Source: Stutzerimonas stutzeri
GTDB taxonomy: Bacteria; Pseudomonadota; Gammaproteobacteria; Pseudomonadales; Pseudomonadaceae
Assembly (NCBI RefSeq): GCF_002890895.1
Contig: NZ_POUL01000005.1
Span: forward strand, 310,001-374,000
Direction of reading: 5' to 3'
Length of the DNA: 64,000 bases
Every line of letters starts with the position of its first letter. Within the stretch, counting starts at the first letter, position 1. The translations under genes were made by a program, and so were the position numbers. Shown here one piece after another: positions 9,395 to 18,124 of the stretch. The notes beneath the pieces were generated by a model, which saw nothing but the letters and a program-made list of their open reading frames with translations, searched no databases and was not told where the DNA came from.

Positions 9395-11356
9395 TCAGCC
9401 CAAGTTGGCGCTGGTGAGGCTGACGACCTTGCCTTGGCGGCGAATCGGTGCCGGTTTTCGCAGCACTCGCAGCATTTCACCCGCCTGGGCCAGCTGTTGC
9501 TCCAGCTCCAGGCTGTACCGCGCGAGCGCGCGCCCGCGCTGGCTGCTTTGCTGGCTATCCTGCGCCAGGCTCTTGAGGCGCAGCATGTGTGCTTCCAATT
9601 GCTGCTTGTGTTCCAGCGAATGCTGCATCAGCGGCAGCAGCGCTTCATTGGCCCAATGCTCGGCTTCCTGGCGTAAGCGCTGATGCATGGCGACCACCTC
9701 CTGAACAAGGGTGGCGAAGAAGCGACGGGTCAAGGTGCGCTGCTCGGTGAGCAGCGTCTTGAGCTGCAGGCGGAACTGGTCGGCCTTGCTTTGCAGGTCC
9801 TTGAGTTCTTTCTGGTACTGCGCCAGACGGAACAGCGGGGCGTCCACGCCGTGTAGCGGATTTTCGTCGTTATGGCGCCTGTAGATGGCTGAGACCATCT
9901 TGTTGGCCAATGCCGCCTCGTGCTCAAGCGCAGCGATATCCTGCTCTACGGAGCGGAAAAAATGCACGATGCTGAGGTTGATTCCCAGAGTGGTCAGGCT
10001 GCCGGTCAGGCTGCGACGCAGGCGAGAGAGGTGTTCCTCGAGCCGTTCCGGGCGCACCGTCGAACGCAGAAGCTCGCCCTGGCGTTGCAGTAGACGCTGG
10101 TTGGTTTTCAGCTGCAGCAGGCGCTTGTGGTGCTGGTTATGGTCATGGCGGGTACGGGCCGTCAGCTCGAGGAGCATCTGGCCGCTGTCCTGGCGATGGC
10201 TATCGAGCAGTTGGCATTGCTCGCGAACCTTGGTCAGCCGCTGGGTCAGGATATGCTGGCTGTTCTGCAGCAAGGCGAGCACCTGGCGCACCACCTGTTG
10301 TTCCAGCAGATGCTCCTTCTGAGCAAGGATGCGCTCGCTGAGCAGATGTTCCAGTGCAACCAGTTGACTGCGCTCGAGCAGACTTTGATCGCCGCGAATC
10401 TTGGCCAGCAGGGCCTGCTTGGCTGAGAGAGGAAGCACATCCTCCACGGCGATGCCCAACTGTTGCGCCGTAGCGGCCTGCATCCGGTGAATCGCCTCAC
10501 TGACAAAGGTCTCACCGGAGACGTCGTCCCACAGAACATCGATCTTGTTCAACACGGCAAACAGACGGTTTCGCCCACCGTCGTTGAGCTGGCGAATGTG
10601 CTGTTGCCAGATACCCATGTCGCTGGCCGTCACGCCGGCATCGGCCGACAGCAGGAAAATTACCGCGTGGGCGTTAGGCAGCATCGACAGCGTCAGCTCC
10701 GGCTCGCTGCCGAGCGCGTTGAGGCCGGGTGTATCGAGGATGCGCAGGCCTTGGCGCAGTAGCGGATGGTCGAAGCTGACCATGGCGTGTCGCCAAGCCG
10801 GCACCAAGACTTCACCGTTAACTTCGGACGCTTCCAGCACATCGGGGTGGAAGCCCAGCTGGATAGCCTGCTCGGCGGGCATGGATTTCGCGGAAGCTAC
10901 CTGGCCGAACGCTTCGACCATGGCGTCAGGATTCGCGGGATCCAGCGCAATGTTCGTCCACAAGCGTGGGGCGCGCTTGAGCTGGGCGATGCTGGTGTCT
11001 TCAAGGCGGGATTCGATCGGCAACAGGCGAATGTAAGAACGTTCCGCGCGGGGATCGAAGAACAGCTCGGTCGGGCACATGGTGGTGCGGCCGGCACGCG
11101 ACGGCAGGATGCGCTGGCCATACTCCGAGAAGAACAGGCTGTTGATCAGCTCCGTCTTGCCGCGCGAATACTCGCCGACAAACGCGAGGGTTATATGGTC
11201 GGTGCGCAGCAGTTTCAGCGAACGGTCCAGGCGGGCTTCAACCACCTCCGAGTTCAGCCGGTTGTGCGCCAGCCAGCTGCGGTAGCGCGTTATTTCGCGG
11301 ATAAGGTCGCGTTTCCAGGAGACATAGGCATCCACCTGCCGGTCGAGTCGTTCCAT
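9395..11356 (-). CDS. Dynamin-like large GTPase with coiled-coil tail
   Basis: A 653-residue protein with an N-terminal GTPase domain. The P-loop is GEYSRGKT (residues 61-68), the switch region includes RTTMCPTE near 90-97, G3 is DTPG at 208-211, and G4 is NKID at 270-273. The rest (about 330-640) is rich in Leu, Gln, Glu and Arg heptads, predicting long helices or coiled coil as in dynamin-like membrane-remodelling proteins. No obvious signal peptide or clear transmembrane pair is seen. It sits between metX and yggT with its own 5' gap. Its substrate membrane or partner is unknown. Confidence 0.8.
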   Translation of the reverse strand: MERLDRQVDAYVSWKRDLIREITRYRSWLAHNRLNSEVVEARLDRSLKLLRTDHITLAFVGEYSRGKTELINSLFFSEYGQRILPSRAGRTTMCPTELFFDPRAERSYIRLLPIESRLEDTSIAQLKRAPRLWTNIALDPANPDAMVEAFGQVASAKSMPAEQAIQLGFHPDVLEASEVNGEVLVPAWRHAMVSFDHPLLRQGLRILDTPGLNALGSEPELTLSMLPNAHAVIFLLSADAGVTASDMGIWQQHIRQLNDGGRNRLFAVLNKIDVLWDDVSGETFVSEAIHRMQAATAQQLGIAVEDVLPLSAKQALLAKIRGDQSLLERSQLVALEHLLSERILAQKEHLLEQQVVRQVLALLQNSQHILTQRLTKVREQCQLLDSHRQDSGQMLLELTARTRHDHNQHHKRLLQLKTNQRLLQRQGELLRSTVRPERLEEHLSRLRRSLTGSLTTLGINLSIVHFFRSVEQDIAALEHEAALANKMVSAIYRRHNDENPLHGVDAPLFRLAQYQKELKDLQSKADQFRLQLKTLLTEQRTLTRRFFATLVQEVVAMHQRLRQEAEHWANEALLPLMQHSLEHKQQLEAHMLRLKSLAQDSQQSSQRGRALARYSLELEQQLAQAGEMLRVLRKPAPIRRQGKVVSLTSANLG

Positions 11357-11475
11357 GGTCGTGGTGCTTCCTGAAAGGCGTAGGAGGCGATTATCCCTGC
11401 CACCCGATGCGGGTCAATCAAGCCTTTTGTGAACCACCGCCCAAAGCCTGCACAAGGCTTAAGGCGGCTTCAGGC

Positions 11476-12066
11476 TCAGATAAGCGAGCGCAGGATGTTG
11501 GGCATGTGGGTCATCATTGCCAGGTTATTGATGACCAGCATGTCGATCAGCTTGATCGCCAGAAACGCGAAAATCGGCGAGATATCCAGCCCACCCATGC
11601 TTGGCAGCAGACGGCGGAAGGGTGCCAATGCCGGTTCGCAGATCTGGCTGACCAGTTGAGCGCCCGGGTTGTGACTGCCAGGTGCGACCCAGGACAGGAT
11701 TACGCTGATGATAAGCGCGTAGAAGAAGATGTTGATGAACAGCCCGGTCACGCCAATGACGGCCCAGACCAAAAGCTGCAGCGGGTTTCCGATGGTGCCG
11801 AACGCGATCATCAGGATCGCCGCCATCAGTAGGATCTGGACGATGATCGCCAGTACCAGTGAGGACAGGTCTAGCCCGCCGATACTGGGGATGATGCGGC
11901 GCAGCGGCTTGAGCAGCGGGTGCGTGGCGCGGACAATGAACTGGCTAAGCGGGTTGTAGAAGTCTGCCCGGACCAGCTGCAGGATGAAACGCAGCAAGAC
12001 GATCAGCAGGTACAGGCTGCCCAGCGTCTGGACGATCAGGATCAGGGCTTGCGAGAGTTGCGACAT
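11476..12066 (-). CDS. yggT: YggT family integral membrane protein
   Basis: A 196-residue protein made of two YggT repeats, each a pair of hydrophobic helices around a conserved PLLKPLRRIIPSIGGLD-like loop. The second copy reads ALAPFRRLLPSMGGLDISP. YggT proteins are implicated in osmotic-stress tolerance and membrane protein handling, but the mechanism is not settled. AAGGAG precedes the ATG by 5 nt. It lies 9 bp downstream of proC in the conserved yggS-proC-yggT order. Confidence 0.92.
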   Translation of the reverse strand: MSQLSQALILIVQTLGSLYLLIVLLRFILQLVRADFYNPLSQFIVRATHPLLKPLRRIIPSIGGLDLSSLVLAIIVQILLMAAILMIAFGTIGNPLQLLVWAVIGVTGLFINIFFYALIISVILSWVAPGSHNPGAQLVSQICEPALAPFRRLLPSMGGLDISPIFAFLAIKLIDMLVINNLAMMTHMPNILRSLI

Positions 12067-12075
12067 GAAGGCTCC

Positions 12076-12903
12076 TTAGTTGCCCAGTTGTTCGGCGAGT
12101 TCGGCCGAGCGTTGTGCGGCTGCAATCATCGCTCGCTCAACCAGGCTTTCGAAACCGCCCGCTTGGAAGGCTTTGATCGCCGCTTCGGTGGTTCCGTTCG
12201 GCGAGGTGACACGACGTCGCAATTCGGCCGCTCCAACATCGCTTTCGCAGGCCATTCGTGCAGCCCCCAGCGCGGTATGCATGGTCAGCTGCGCGGCCGT
12301 ATCGCGCGGCAAGCCCATACGCTCACCCGCAGCGGTCATCGCCTCGATCATCAGGAAGAAATACGCAGGGCCGCTGCCCGACACGGCGGTCACGGCGTCG
12401 ATCAGCGACTCCTTGTCCAGCCAGAGTGCCAGTCCAACCGCCGACAACAGCTGTTCGGCTTGCTGCTTTTGCGAATCGGTCACCTGATCGTTGGCGAACA
12501 GCCCGCTCACACCCTGACGCAGCAGGGATGGGGTGTTCGGCATGCAGCGAACGATCGCCCGTGGTGTTGTGTCACCCAGCCAGGCCTGCAGGCTGGCGCA
12601 ATCGATGCCCGCGGCAATCGAGACGACCAGCTGATTCGCTTGCAGGTGTGCAGCCAGGTCGCGGCAGACCGCCTGCATCACCTGCGGTTTGACCGCGAGG
12701 ACCACTACGTCCGCGCCTGCAACAGCCTGGGCGTTGTCGGTAAAAGCCTCGATGCCATGAGCGGCTTCGAGTTCGCTGCGTTTGTCGGCGCCGGGATCAC
12801 TGGCGCAAATCGCGGAGGACGGGATGCCTTGGGCGCGTAGGCCGCCAATCAGGCTCGCGGCCATGTTGCCGCCACCGATGAAGGCGATACGGGGAGTGCT
12901 CAT
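12076..12903 (-). CDS. proC: Pyrroline-5-carboxylate reductase
   Basis: Catalyses the last step of proline synthesis, NAD(P)H reduction of pyrroline-5-carboxylate. The 275-residue product has the Rossmann motif IAFIGGGNMA at residues 5-14, the VLAVKPQ strand, and the C-terminal signature GPAYFFLMIEAM plus GTTEAAI. I chose the ATG at 12903, which has AAGGAA 8 nt upstream; the open frame extends another 20 codons upstream into yggS without a better signal. It is 13 bp downstream of yggS. Confidence 0.96.
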   Translation of the reverse strand: MSTPRIAFIGGGNMAASLIGGLRAQGIPSSAICASDPGADKRSELEAAHGIEAFTDNAQAVAGADVVVLAVKPQVMQAVCRDLAAHLQANQLVVSIAAGIDCASLQAWLGDTTPRAIVRCMPNTPSLLRQGVSGLFANDQVTDSQKQQAEQLLSAVGLALWLDKESLIDAVTAVSGSGPAYFFLMIEAMTAAGERMGLPRDTAAQLTMHTALGAARMACESDVGAAELRRRVTSPNGTTEAAIKAFQAGGFESLVERAMIAAAQRSAELAEQLGN

Positions 12904-12916
12904 GTGGGATTCCTTG

Positions 12917-13630
12917 TTAGTCATGCGGTGGGGCGTCTGCAGCCACCTGCGAGGGGTAGGCACGGGCGCCGAACAGGGCAGTGCCTATGCGAACCCAGGT
13001 AGCACCCTCGGCAATGGCCGCCTCCAGGTCCTGACTCATGCCCATGGAAAGCGTGTCCAGATCCAGCGGCAGTTCGGACTGCAGTTGGCGTAGGCGAGCG
13101 AACGCTGCGCGCTGCTCGGCTGGATCGTCAGTTGGTTCGGGTATCGCCATCAGGCCGCGCAGGCGCAGGCGAGGTAGGGCGGCGATGGCCTGGGCCAGCT
13201 CGTGAACCTCTTGCGGCTCGCAGCCGGACTTGCTGGCTTCACCGCTGACGTTGACCTGCAGGCAGAGGTTCAAAGGCGCCAGATGGTCCGGACGCTGATC
13301 TGAAAGACGCTGGGCGATTTTCAAACGGTCCACCGAGTGCACCCAGTCGAAATGCTCGGCGATCAGCTTGGTCTTGTTCGATTGGATGGGCCCGATGAAA
13401 TGCCAAACCAGCGGCAGGTCGGCGAGTTCGGCCTGTTTTTCCAGCGCTTCCTGCAGGTAGTTTTCACCAAAATCGTGCAGGCCCGCTTCGCTGGCCTCAC
13501 GGATGGCCTCGGCCGGTTGGGTCTTGCTCACCGCGAGCAGCAGCACCTCGTCGGGATCGCGCTCTGCAGCTTGCGCCGCCTCACGGATGCGCGTTCCGAC
13601 CTTTGCAATATTCGTCGCTATCGTGGACAT
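12917..13630 (-). CDS. yggS: YggS family PLP homeostasis protein
   Basis: A 237-residue fold-type III PLP-binding barrel protein (PLPBP/ProY family) that buffers pyridoxal phosphate and influences amino-acid pools; no catalytic activity is known. Visible family marks are the PLP-lysine segment LLAVSKTQPAEAI near residue 33, HDFGENYLQEA, WHFIGPIQSNKTK and the C-terminal GMSQDLEAAIAEGATWVRIGTALFG. It is the first gene of yggS-proC-yggT and divergent from pilT across a 66-bp gap. Confidence 0.94.
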   Translation of the reverse strand: MSTIATNIAKVGTRIREAAQAAERDPDEVLLLAVSKTQPAEAIREASEAGLHDFGENYLQEALEKQAELADLPLVWHFIGPIQSNKTKLIAEHFDWVHSVDRLKIAQRLSDQRPDHLAPLNLCLQVNVSGEASKSGCEPQEVHELAQAIAALPRLRLRGLMAIPEPTDDPAEQRAAFARLRQLQSELPLDLDTLSMGMSQDLEAAIAEGATWVRIGTALFGARAYPSQVAADAPPHD

Positions 13631-13696
13631 TACCTGCGCCTGCCACCTTAGGGTCTGCGCGGCATTCTACCTGCTTGCTTGTAATTGGGGAGTCCC

Positions 13697-14731
13697 ATGG
13701 ATATCACAGAGCTGCTGGCCTTCAGTGCCAAGCAGGGTGCGTCGGATTTGCACCTGTCTTCCGGCTTGCCGCCGATGATCCGCGTCGACGGCGATGTGCG
13801 CCGGATCAATCTCCCTGCGATGGACCACAAGCAGGTGCACGCGCTGATCTACGACATCATGAACGACAAGCAGCGCAAGGATTTCGAAGAGTTTCTCGAG
13901 ACCGACTTCTCGTTCGAGGTGCCTGGTGTGGCGCGCTTCCGGGTCAACGCCTTCAACCAGAATCGCGGTGCTGGTGCAGTATTCCGGACCATTCCGTCCA
14001 AGGTGCTGACCATGGAAGACCTCGGCATGGGCGAAGTCTTCCGCAAGATCACCGACGTACCGCGCGGGCTGGTGCTGGTCACCGGGCCGACCGGTTCGGG
14101 CAAGTCGACCACCCTGGCGGCGATGCTTGATTACCTGAACAACACCAAGTATCACCATATCCTCACCATCGAGGACCCGATCGAATTCGTTCACGAGTCG
14201 AAGAAGTGCCTGGTCAACCAGCGTGAAGTGCATCGTGACACGCTCGGCTTCTCCGAAGCGCTGCGCTCGGCGCTGCGTGAAGACCCGGACATCATTCTGG
14301 TCGGCGAGATGCGCGACCTGGAAACCATCCGCCTCGCGTTGACTGCAGCGGAAACCGGCCACCTGGTATTCGGCACCCTGCACACCACCTCGGCGGCCAA
14401 GACCATCGACCGGGTAGTCGACGTGTTTCCGGCTGAAGAGAAGTCCATGGTCCGCTCGATGTTGTCGGAATCCCTGCAGGCCGTGATTTCCCAGACCCTG
14501 CTGAAAAAGGTTGGCGGTGGTCGGGTGGCGGCGCACGAAATCATGATTGGCACTCCTGCGATCCGAAATCTGATCCGTGAAGACAAGGTGGCGCAGATGT
14601 ATTCGTCCATCCAGACCGGCGGCTCGCTGGGAATGCAAACACTGGATGCCTGCCTTAAAGGCTTGTTGGCCAAGGGGCTGGTCTCCCGCGACAGCGCCAA
14701 GGAAAAAGCCAAGCAGCCGGAAAACTTCTAA
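13697..14731 (+). CDS. pilT: Type IV pilus twitching motility ATPase PilT
   Basis: The hexameric retraction ATPase at the cytoplasmic base of type IV pili. The 344-residue product shows Walker A GPTGSGKST (130-138), the Asp-box/Walker B region with EDPIEF and LVGEMRDLETI, the His-box HLVFGTLHTTSA, and the AIRNLIRE element near residue 290 that is characteristic of PilT. GGGGAG lies 6 nt before the ATG at 13697. pilU follows 77 bp downstream on the same strand. Confidence 0.98.
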   Translation: MDITELLAFSAKQGASDLHLSSGLPPMIRVDGDVRRINLPAMDHKQVHALIYDIMNDKQRKDFEEFLETDFSFEVPGVARFRVNAFNQNRGAGAVFRTIPSKVLTMEDLGMGEVFRKITDVPRGLVLVTGPTGSGKSTTLAAMLDYLNNTKYHHILTIEDPIEFVHESKKCLVNQREVHRDTLGFSEALRSALREDPDIILVGEMRDLETIRLALTAAETGHLVFGTLHTTSAAKTIDRVVDVFPAEEKSMVRSMLSESLQAVISQTLLKKVGGGRVAAHEIMIGTPAIRNLIREDKVAQMYSSIQTGGSLGMQTLDACLKGLLAKGLVSRDSAKEKAKQPENF

Positions 14732-14808
14732 AACCTATCGGGGCTTGGCGCTATGCCGGGTCCCTTCGCTTTGCATTGCGCGGCTACGCCCGGACTACGA
14801 GAACGACG

Positions 14809-15954
14809 ATGGAATTCGAGAAACTGTTGCGCCTGATGGTCGAAAAGGGCGGCTCCGATCTGTTCATTACCGCTGGTGTGCCGCCTTCAATGAAGGTCAA
14901 CGGCAAGATCCTTCCGGTGAACAAAACGCCGATGTCGCCGGAGATGACCCGCGAGACGGTCCATGCGGTGATGAACGAGCAGCAGCGTCGCGAGTTCACC
15001 GAAAACCACGAATGCAACTTCGCCATCAGTGCGCGCGGCATCGGCCGTTTTCGCGTCAGCGCCTTCTATCAGCGCAACCTTGCCGGCATGGTGCTGCGCC
15101 GAATCGAAACCAACATTCCAACGCTGGAAGACCTGAAACTTCCTGAGGTGCTGAAAAAGCTGGCGATGACCAAGCGCGGCCTGGTGCTGTTCGTTGGCGC
15201 CACCGGTACCGGCAAATCGACCTCGCTGGCCGCGATGATCGGCTACCGCAACAAGAACTCCAGCGGCCATATCATCTCCATCGAAGATCCGATCGAATTC
15301 ATTCACCAGCACCAGAGCTGCATCGTCACCCAGCGTGAAGTGGGGATCGATACGGATTCTTTCGACGTGGCGCTGAAAAACACCCTGCGCCAGGCGCCGG
15401 ATGTGATCCTGATCGGTGAAGTGCGGACCCGCGAGACCATGGACTATGCCGTGGCCTTCGCTGAAACCGGGCACCTGTGTTTGGCGACCCTGCACGCCAA
15501 CAACGCTAACCAGGCGCTGGACCGAATCATCAACTTCTTCCCGGCCGATCGGCAGCAGCAGGTCTGGATGGACCTGTCACTGAACCTCAAAGCCATCGTT
15601 GCCCAGCAGCTGATCCCGACGCCCGATGGCAAAGGCCGCCGCGCGGTGATCGAGGTGCTGATCAACACGCCGCTGGCGGCTGATCTGATCCGCAAGGGCG
15701 AGGTTCACGAGCTCAAGTCGCTGATGAAACGCTCCACCGACCTTGGTATGCAGACCTTCGATCAGGCGCTGTACAACCTCTATGTCCAGGGCGAGATCAC
15801 GTACGAAGACGCCTTGGCGCATGCCGACTCCTCCAACGATCTGCGACTGATGATCAAGCTGGGGTCGGAAACCGACGGTGAACACCTCACCAGCGTTTCA
15901 CAAGGGCTGACGTTGGAGGTCAGCGACGACGATCCGGGACGCAGCTTCCGTTGA
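14809..15954 (+). CDS. pilU: PilT-dependent retraction ATPase PilU
   Basis: A 381-residue PilT paralogue that boosts pilus retraction force and acts through PilT. It has Walker A GATGTGKST, the EDPIEFIH and LIGEVRTRETM motifs, the His-box LCLATLHANNA, and the longer acidic C-terminal tail (ending VSDDDPGRSFR) that distinguishes PilU from PilT. The start at 14809 (MEFEKLLRLM) matches the family length; an upstream in-frame ATG at 14776 has no support. The gene ends 5 bp before the convergent DUF4130 gene. Confidence 0.97.
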   Translation: MEFEKLLRLMVEKGGSDLFITAGVPPSMKVNGKILPVNKTPMSPEMTRETVHAVMNEQQRREFTENHECNFAISARGIGRFRVSAFYQRNLAGMVLRRIETNIPTLEDLKLPEVLKKLAMTKRGLVLFVGATGTGKSTSLAAMIGYRNKNSSGHIISIEDPIEFIHQHQSCIVTQREVGIDTDSFDVALKNTLRQAPDVILIGEVRTRETMDYAVAFAETGHLCLATLHANNANQALDRIINFFPADRQQQVWMDLSLNLKAIVAQQLIPTPDGKGRRAVIEVLINTPLAADLIRKGEVHELKSLMKRSTDLGMQTFDQALYNLYVQGEITYEDALAHADSSNDLRLMIKLGSETDGEHLTSVSQGLTLEVSDDDPGRSFR

Positions 15955-15959
15955 TATGG

Positions 15960-16781
15960 CTAGCCAGGCCGGCTGATTCGCTTGCCTGGCTGGTTGGCCA
16001 CGCGCTCGGCCTGACCGTCACGTTGTGCTCCGGCGCGCGCTTGGCTCATCAATTGAGGAATCAGGGCGCCCTCCGGCAGGTTCTTCCAGAATCGGACCGG
16101 TAGGTTGCTTTCCATGACGTTGCGGTTCAACCGCGCTGGGTTGAAGGTGCTTTCGTAATAGGTCTTCCACAGCTCCGCCCCTGGATCCTGCGCATTTTGC
16201 GCAAGCCGTCGCCAGGCGGGCGGGCACGCGGCGGCATGGTGCATGACCACTCCATCCCAAAGCACCGCATCGATTGGCGTTGCGATCAGCCAGGAATTTA
16301 GCCCCATCCGTTCTGCAAAGTGTGGTGCTGCACTTACGAGAACATCATGGGCAGGCTCGAACCAGGCGGCATAGTTCGGCGACTCGCCGCAGCCTGTCGG
16401 GCTGAACCGCAGAAAGGCATGCATGTGGTGCGCTTCACGGCGCACGGCCTTGATCCGTGCGTGCAGCTCGGTTCCGTCGATGTCGCCGACCAGCCTGGCT
16501 GTTTGATCGCCTTTTGCGACCCGCCAGAGCACGCGATACAGCAAGCTCCACCGATCTGCCGTACGAAAGCGGGCAGCACTTTCGAGCTCTTCGATCAGCT
16601 GTCGCGGAATGCGAACTGGCGGTCCGGCATCGACAGGTCCGGACGTATCTGGCTCATCGAACAAGCCACCTAGTTCGTCCTTGCCAAGCCACTCGACTTG
16701 ATGCGGCGCGACGCCGCTTTGGAGCAGTTCACGGGCACTGTCGCGCCAGCCATCAAAGCTCCCATCAAACCGCACCTGCAT
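15960..16781 (-). CDS. TIGR03915/DUF4130 putative DNA repair protein
   Basis: A 273-residue protein of the DUF4130 family, always met beside the radical SAM partner as seen here. The family signature HHMHAFLRF near residue 140 and the C-terminal YYESTFNPARLNxNxM...PVRFWKNLPE block are clear. In many species this domain is fused to a UdgX-type uracil-DNA glycosylase; here it is the stand-alone form. The start codon overlaps the stop of the radical SAM gene as TGATG, implying coupled translation. The reaction is unknown. Confidence is high for family and low for function. Confidence 0.88.
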   Translation of the reverse strand: MQVRFDGSFDGWRDSARELLQSGVAPHQVEWLGKDELGGLFDEPDTSGPVDAGPPVRIPRQLIEELESAARFRTADRWSLLYRVLWRVAKGDQTARLVGDIDGTELHARIKAVRREAHHMHAFLRFSPTGCGESPNYAAWFEPAHDVLVSAAPHFAERMGLNSWLIATPIDAVLWDGVVMHHAAACPPAWRRLAQNAQDPGAELWKTYYESTFNPARLNRNVMESNLPVRFWKNLPEGALIPQLMSQARAGAQRDGQAERVANQPGKRISRPG

Positions 16782-17992
16782 CACCACAGGCCCATTTGTA
16801 CCGGGCCGTCACTGAGGCTCCGGCGCAAGGTCGCAGACTCCCGATTGGCAAGGCTTGGTCGGTAGTCTTGTGTGATGACAAAGGGTTTAGCCTTTTCAAG
16901 CGAGCAGCGAAGCCGTGTCAGGTCTTCGAAGCGGATGCGCTTCTGCCGACGCAGGGCGACCAGCCTTTTGGCGTTCAGGATCCCGATACCGGGGATGCGC
17001 GCGATCAGTGTCGGCTCGGCGCTATTCAGGTCAACTGGAAAATGCTCACGATTGGACAGCGCCCAGGCCAGCTTCGGATCGATGTCCAGCGGCAGGTTGC
17101 CTGGGCCCGCCAGCAATTCGCTGACCTTGAAGCCATAGCCGCGCATCAGGAAGTCCGCTTGGTACAGGCGATGCTCGCGCAGCAGTGGCGGTGCCTCAAA
17201 CGGCACGGTTTTGGGGCTGTGTGGGATGGGGCTGAAGGCGGAGTAATAGACGCGCCGCAGTCTGAAGTCGCCATACAGTGATTGGGCGGTGTGCAGAATG
17301 GTGCTGTCATCGGTGGCGTCAGCCCCGACGATCATTTGCGTACTCTGACCGGCCGGTGCGAAGCGTGGTGCGCGCTGTTCTGCTTTGGCTTCAGTCTCGC
17401 CTTCATGAATGGCGTGCATCGCCTGCTTGATGGTCACCACCTGTTTCTCTGGCGCCAGGCGGATCAGGCTGGCCTCGGTCGGCAGTTCGATATTGACGCT
17501 GAGGCGGTCAGCGTAACGGCCCGCCTCCGCGATAAGTTGCGGGTCGGCATCGGGAATCGTTTTCAGATGAATGTAGCCGCGAAACTCGTGCTCTTCGCGT
17601 AACAGCCTGGCCACACGGTTGAGCTGCTCCATGGTGTAGTCCGCCGAGCGGATGATCCCGGAGCTGAGAAACAGGCCGCTGATGCAATTGCGGCGGTAGA
17701 AGTCCAGTGTCAGCGTTACCACTTCTTCTGGAGTGAAGCGTGCCCGCGGAACATCGCTGGAGCGCCGATTGACGCAGTACTGACAGTCGTACAGGCAAAA
17801 GTTGGTCAGCAGGATCTTCAGCAGCGCGACGCAGCGACCGTCCGGCGTGAAGCTGTGGCAGATGCCCATGCCATCCGTGGCGCCAAGTCCGCTGCGGCCT
17901 TTTGAGCTGCGTTTGGGCGCGCCGCTGCTGGCACAGGACACATCGTATTTAGCGGCGTCGGCCAGGACGCTGAGCTTCTCGATCAATTGCAT
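16781..17992 (-). CDS. Putative DNA modification/repair radical SAM protein (TIGR03916)
   Basis: A 403-residue radical SAM enzyme. The cluster motif CLYDCQYC near residue 71 is followed by SGLFLSSGI. The C-terminal third holds a helix-hairpin-helix-like segment (ARIPGIGILNAKRLVALRR), a DNA-binding element that supports action on DNA. An extra Cys-rich N-terminal stretch (YDVSCASSG and GICHSF) precedes the core. It is the first gene of a two-gene unit with the DUF4130 protein, and a LexA-box-like sequence lies 15 bp before its ATG. The family is annotated as DNA repair by context; the chemistry has not been described to my knowledge. Confidence 0.88.
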   Translation of the reverse strand: MQLIEKLSVLADAAKYDVSCASSGAPKRSSKGRSGLGATDGMGICHSFTPDGRCVALLKILLTNFCLYDCQYCVNRRSSDVPRARFTPEEVVTLTLDFYRRNCISGLFLSSGIIRSADYTMEQLNRVARLLREEHEFRGYIHLKTIPDADPQLIAEAGRYADRLSVNIELPTEASLIRLAPEKQVVTIKQAMHAIHEGETEAKAEQRAPRFAPAGQSTQMIVGADATDDSTILHTAQSLYGDFRLRRVYYSAFSPIPHSPKTVPFEAPPLLREHRLYQADFLMRGYGFKVSELLAGPGNLPLDIDPKLAWALSNREHFPVDLNSAEPTLIARIPGIGILNAKRLVALRRQKRIRFEDLTRLRCSLEKAKPFVITQDYRPSLANRESATLRRSLSDGPVQMGLW

Positions 17993-18006
17993 AGATCACC
18001 ATGATG

Positions 18007-18022
18007 CTGGTTGGATATACAG
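18007..18022 (-). promoter_or_regulatory. Candidate LexA (SOS) box
   Basis: Read on the minus strand the 16-mer is CTGTATATCCAACCAG, i.e. CTG-N10-CAG with a perfect CTGTATA left half. It matches 11 of 16 positions of the Pseudomonas/E. coli consensus CTGTATAAATATACAG. It ends 15 bp before the radical SAM ATG, where LexA binding would block transcription. The right half is weak beyond CAG. Confidence 0.55.
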
Positions 18023-18124
18023 TATCATGGCGGCTCAGGTGCGTGGTGTCCGCTCGGCAGGCGCTGCAATTGAGTGGGAATCGGATAAGCTCACGAAATA
18101 CCCAAACCGGACTGCGAGGCTCAG

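Noticed and set aside
13660..13675. Sigma-54-like sequence before pilT (GGCA-N8-TGCT spacing)
   Set aside because: The GG-GC distance fits -24/-12 but four of the informative bases mismatch, and pilT is not known to be sigma-54 dependent.
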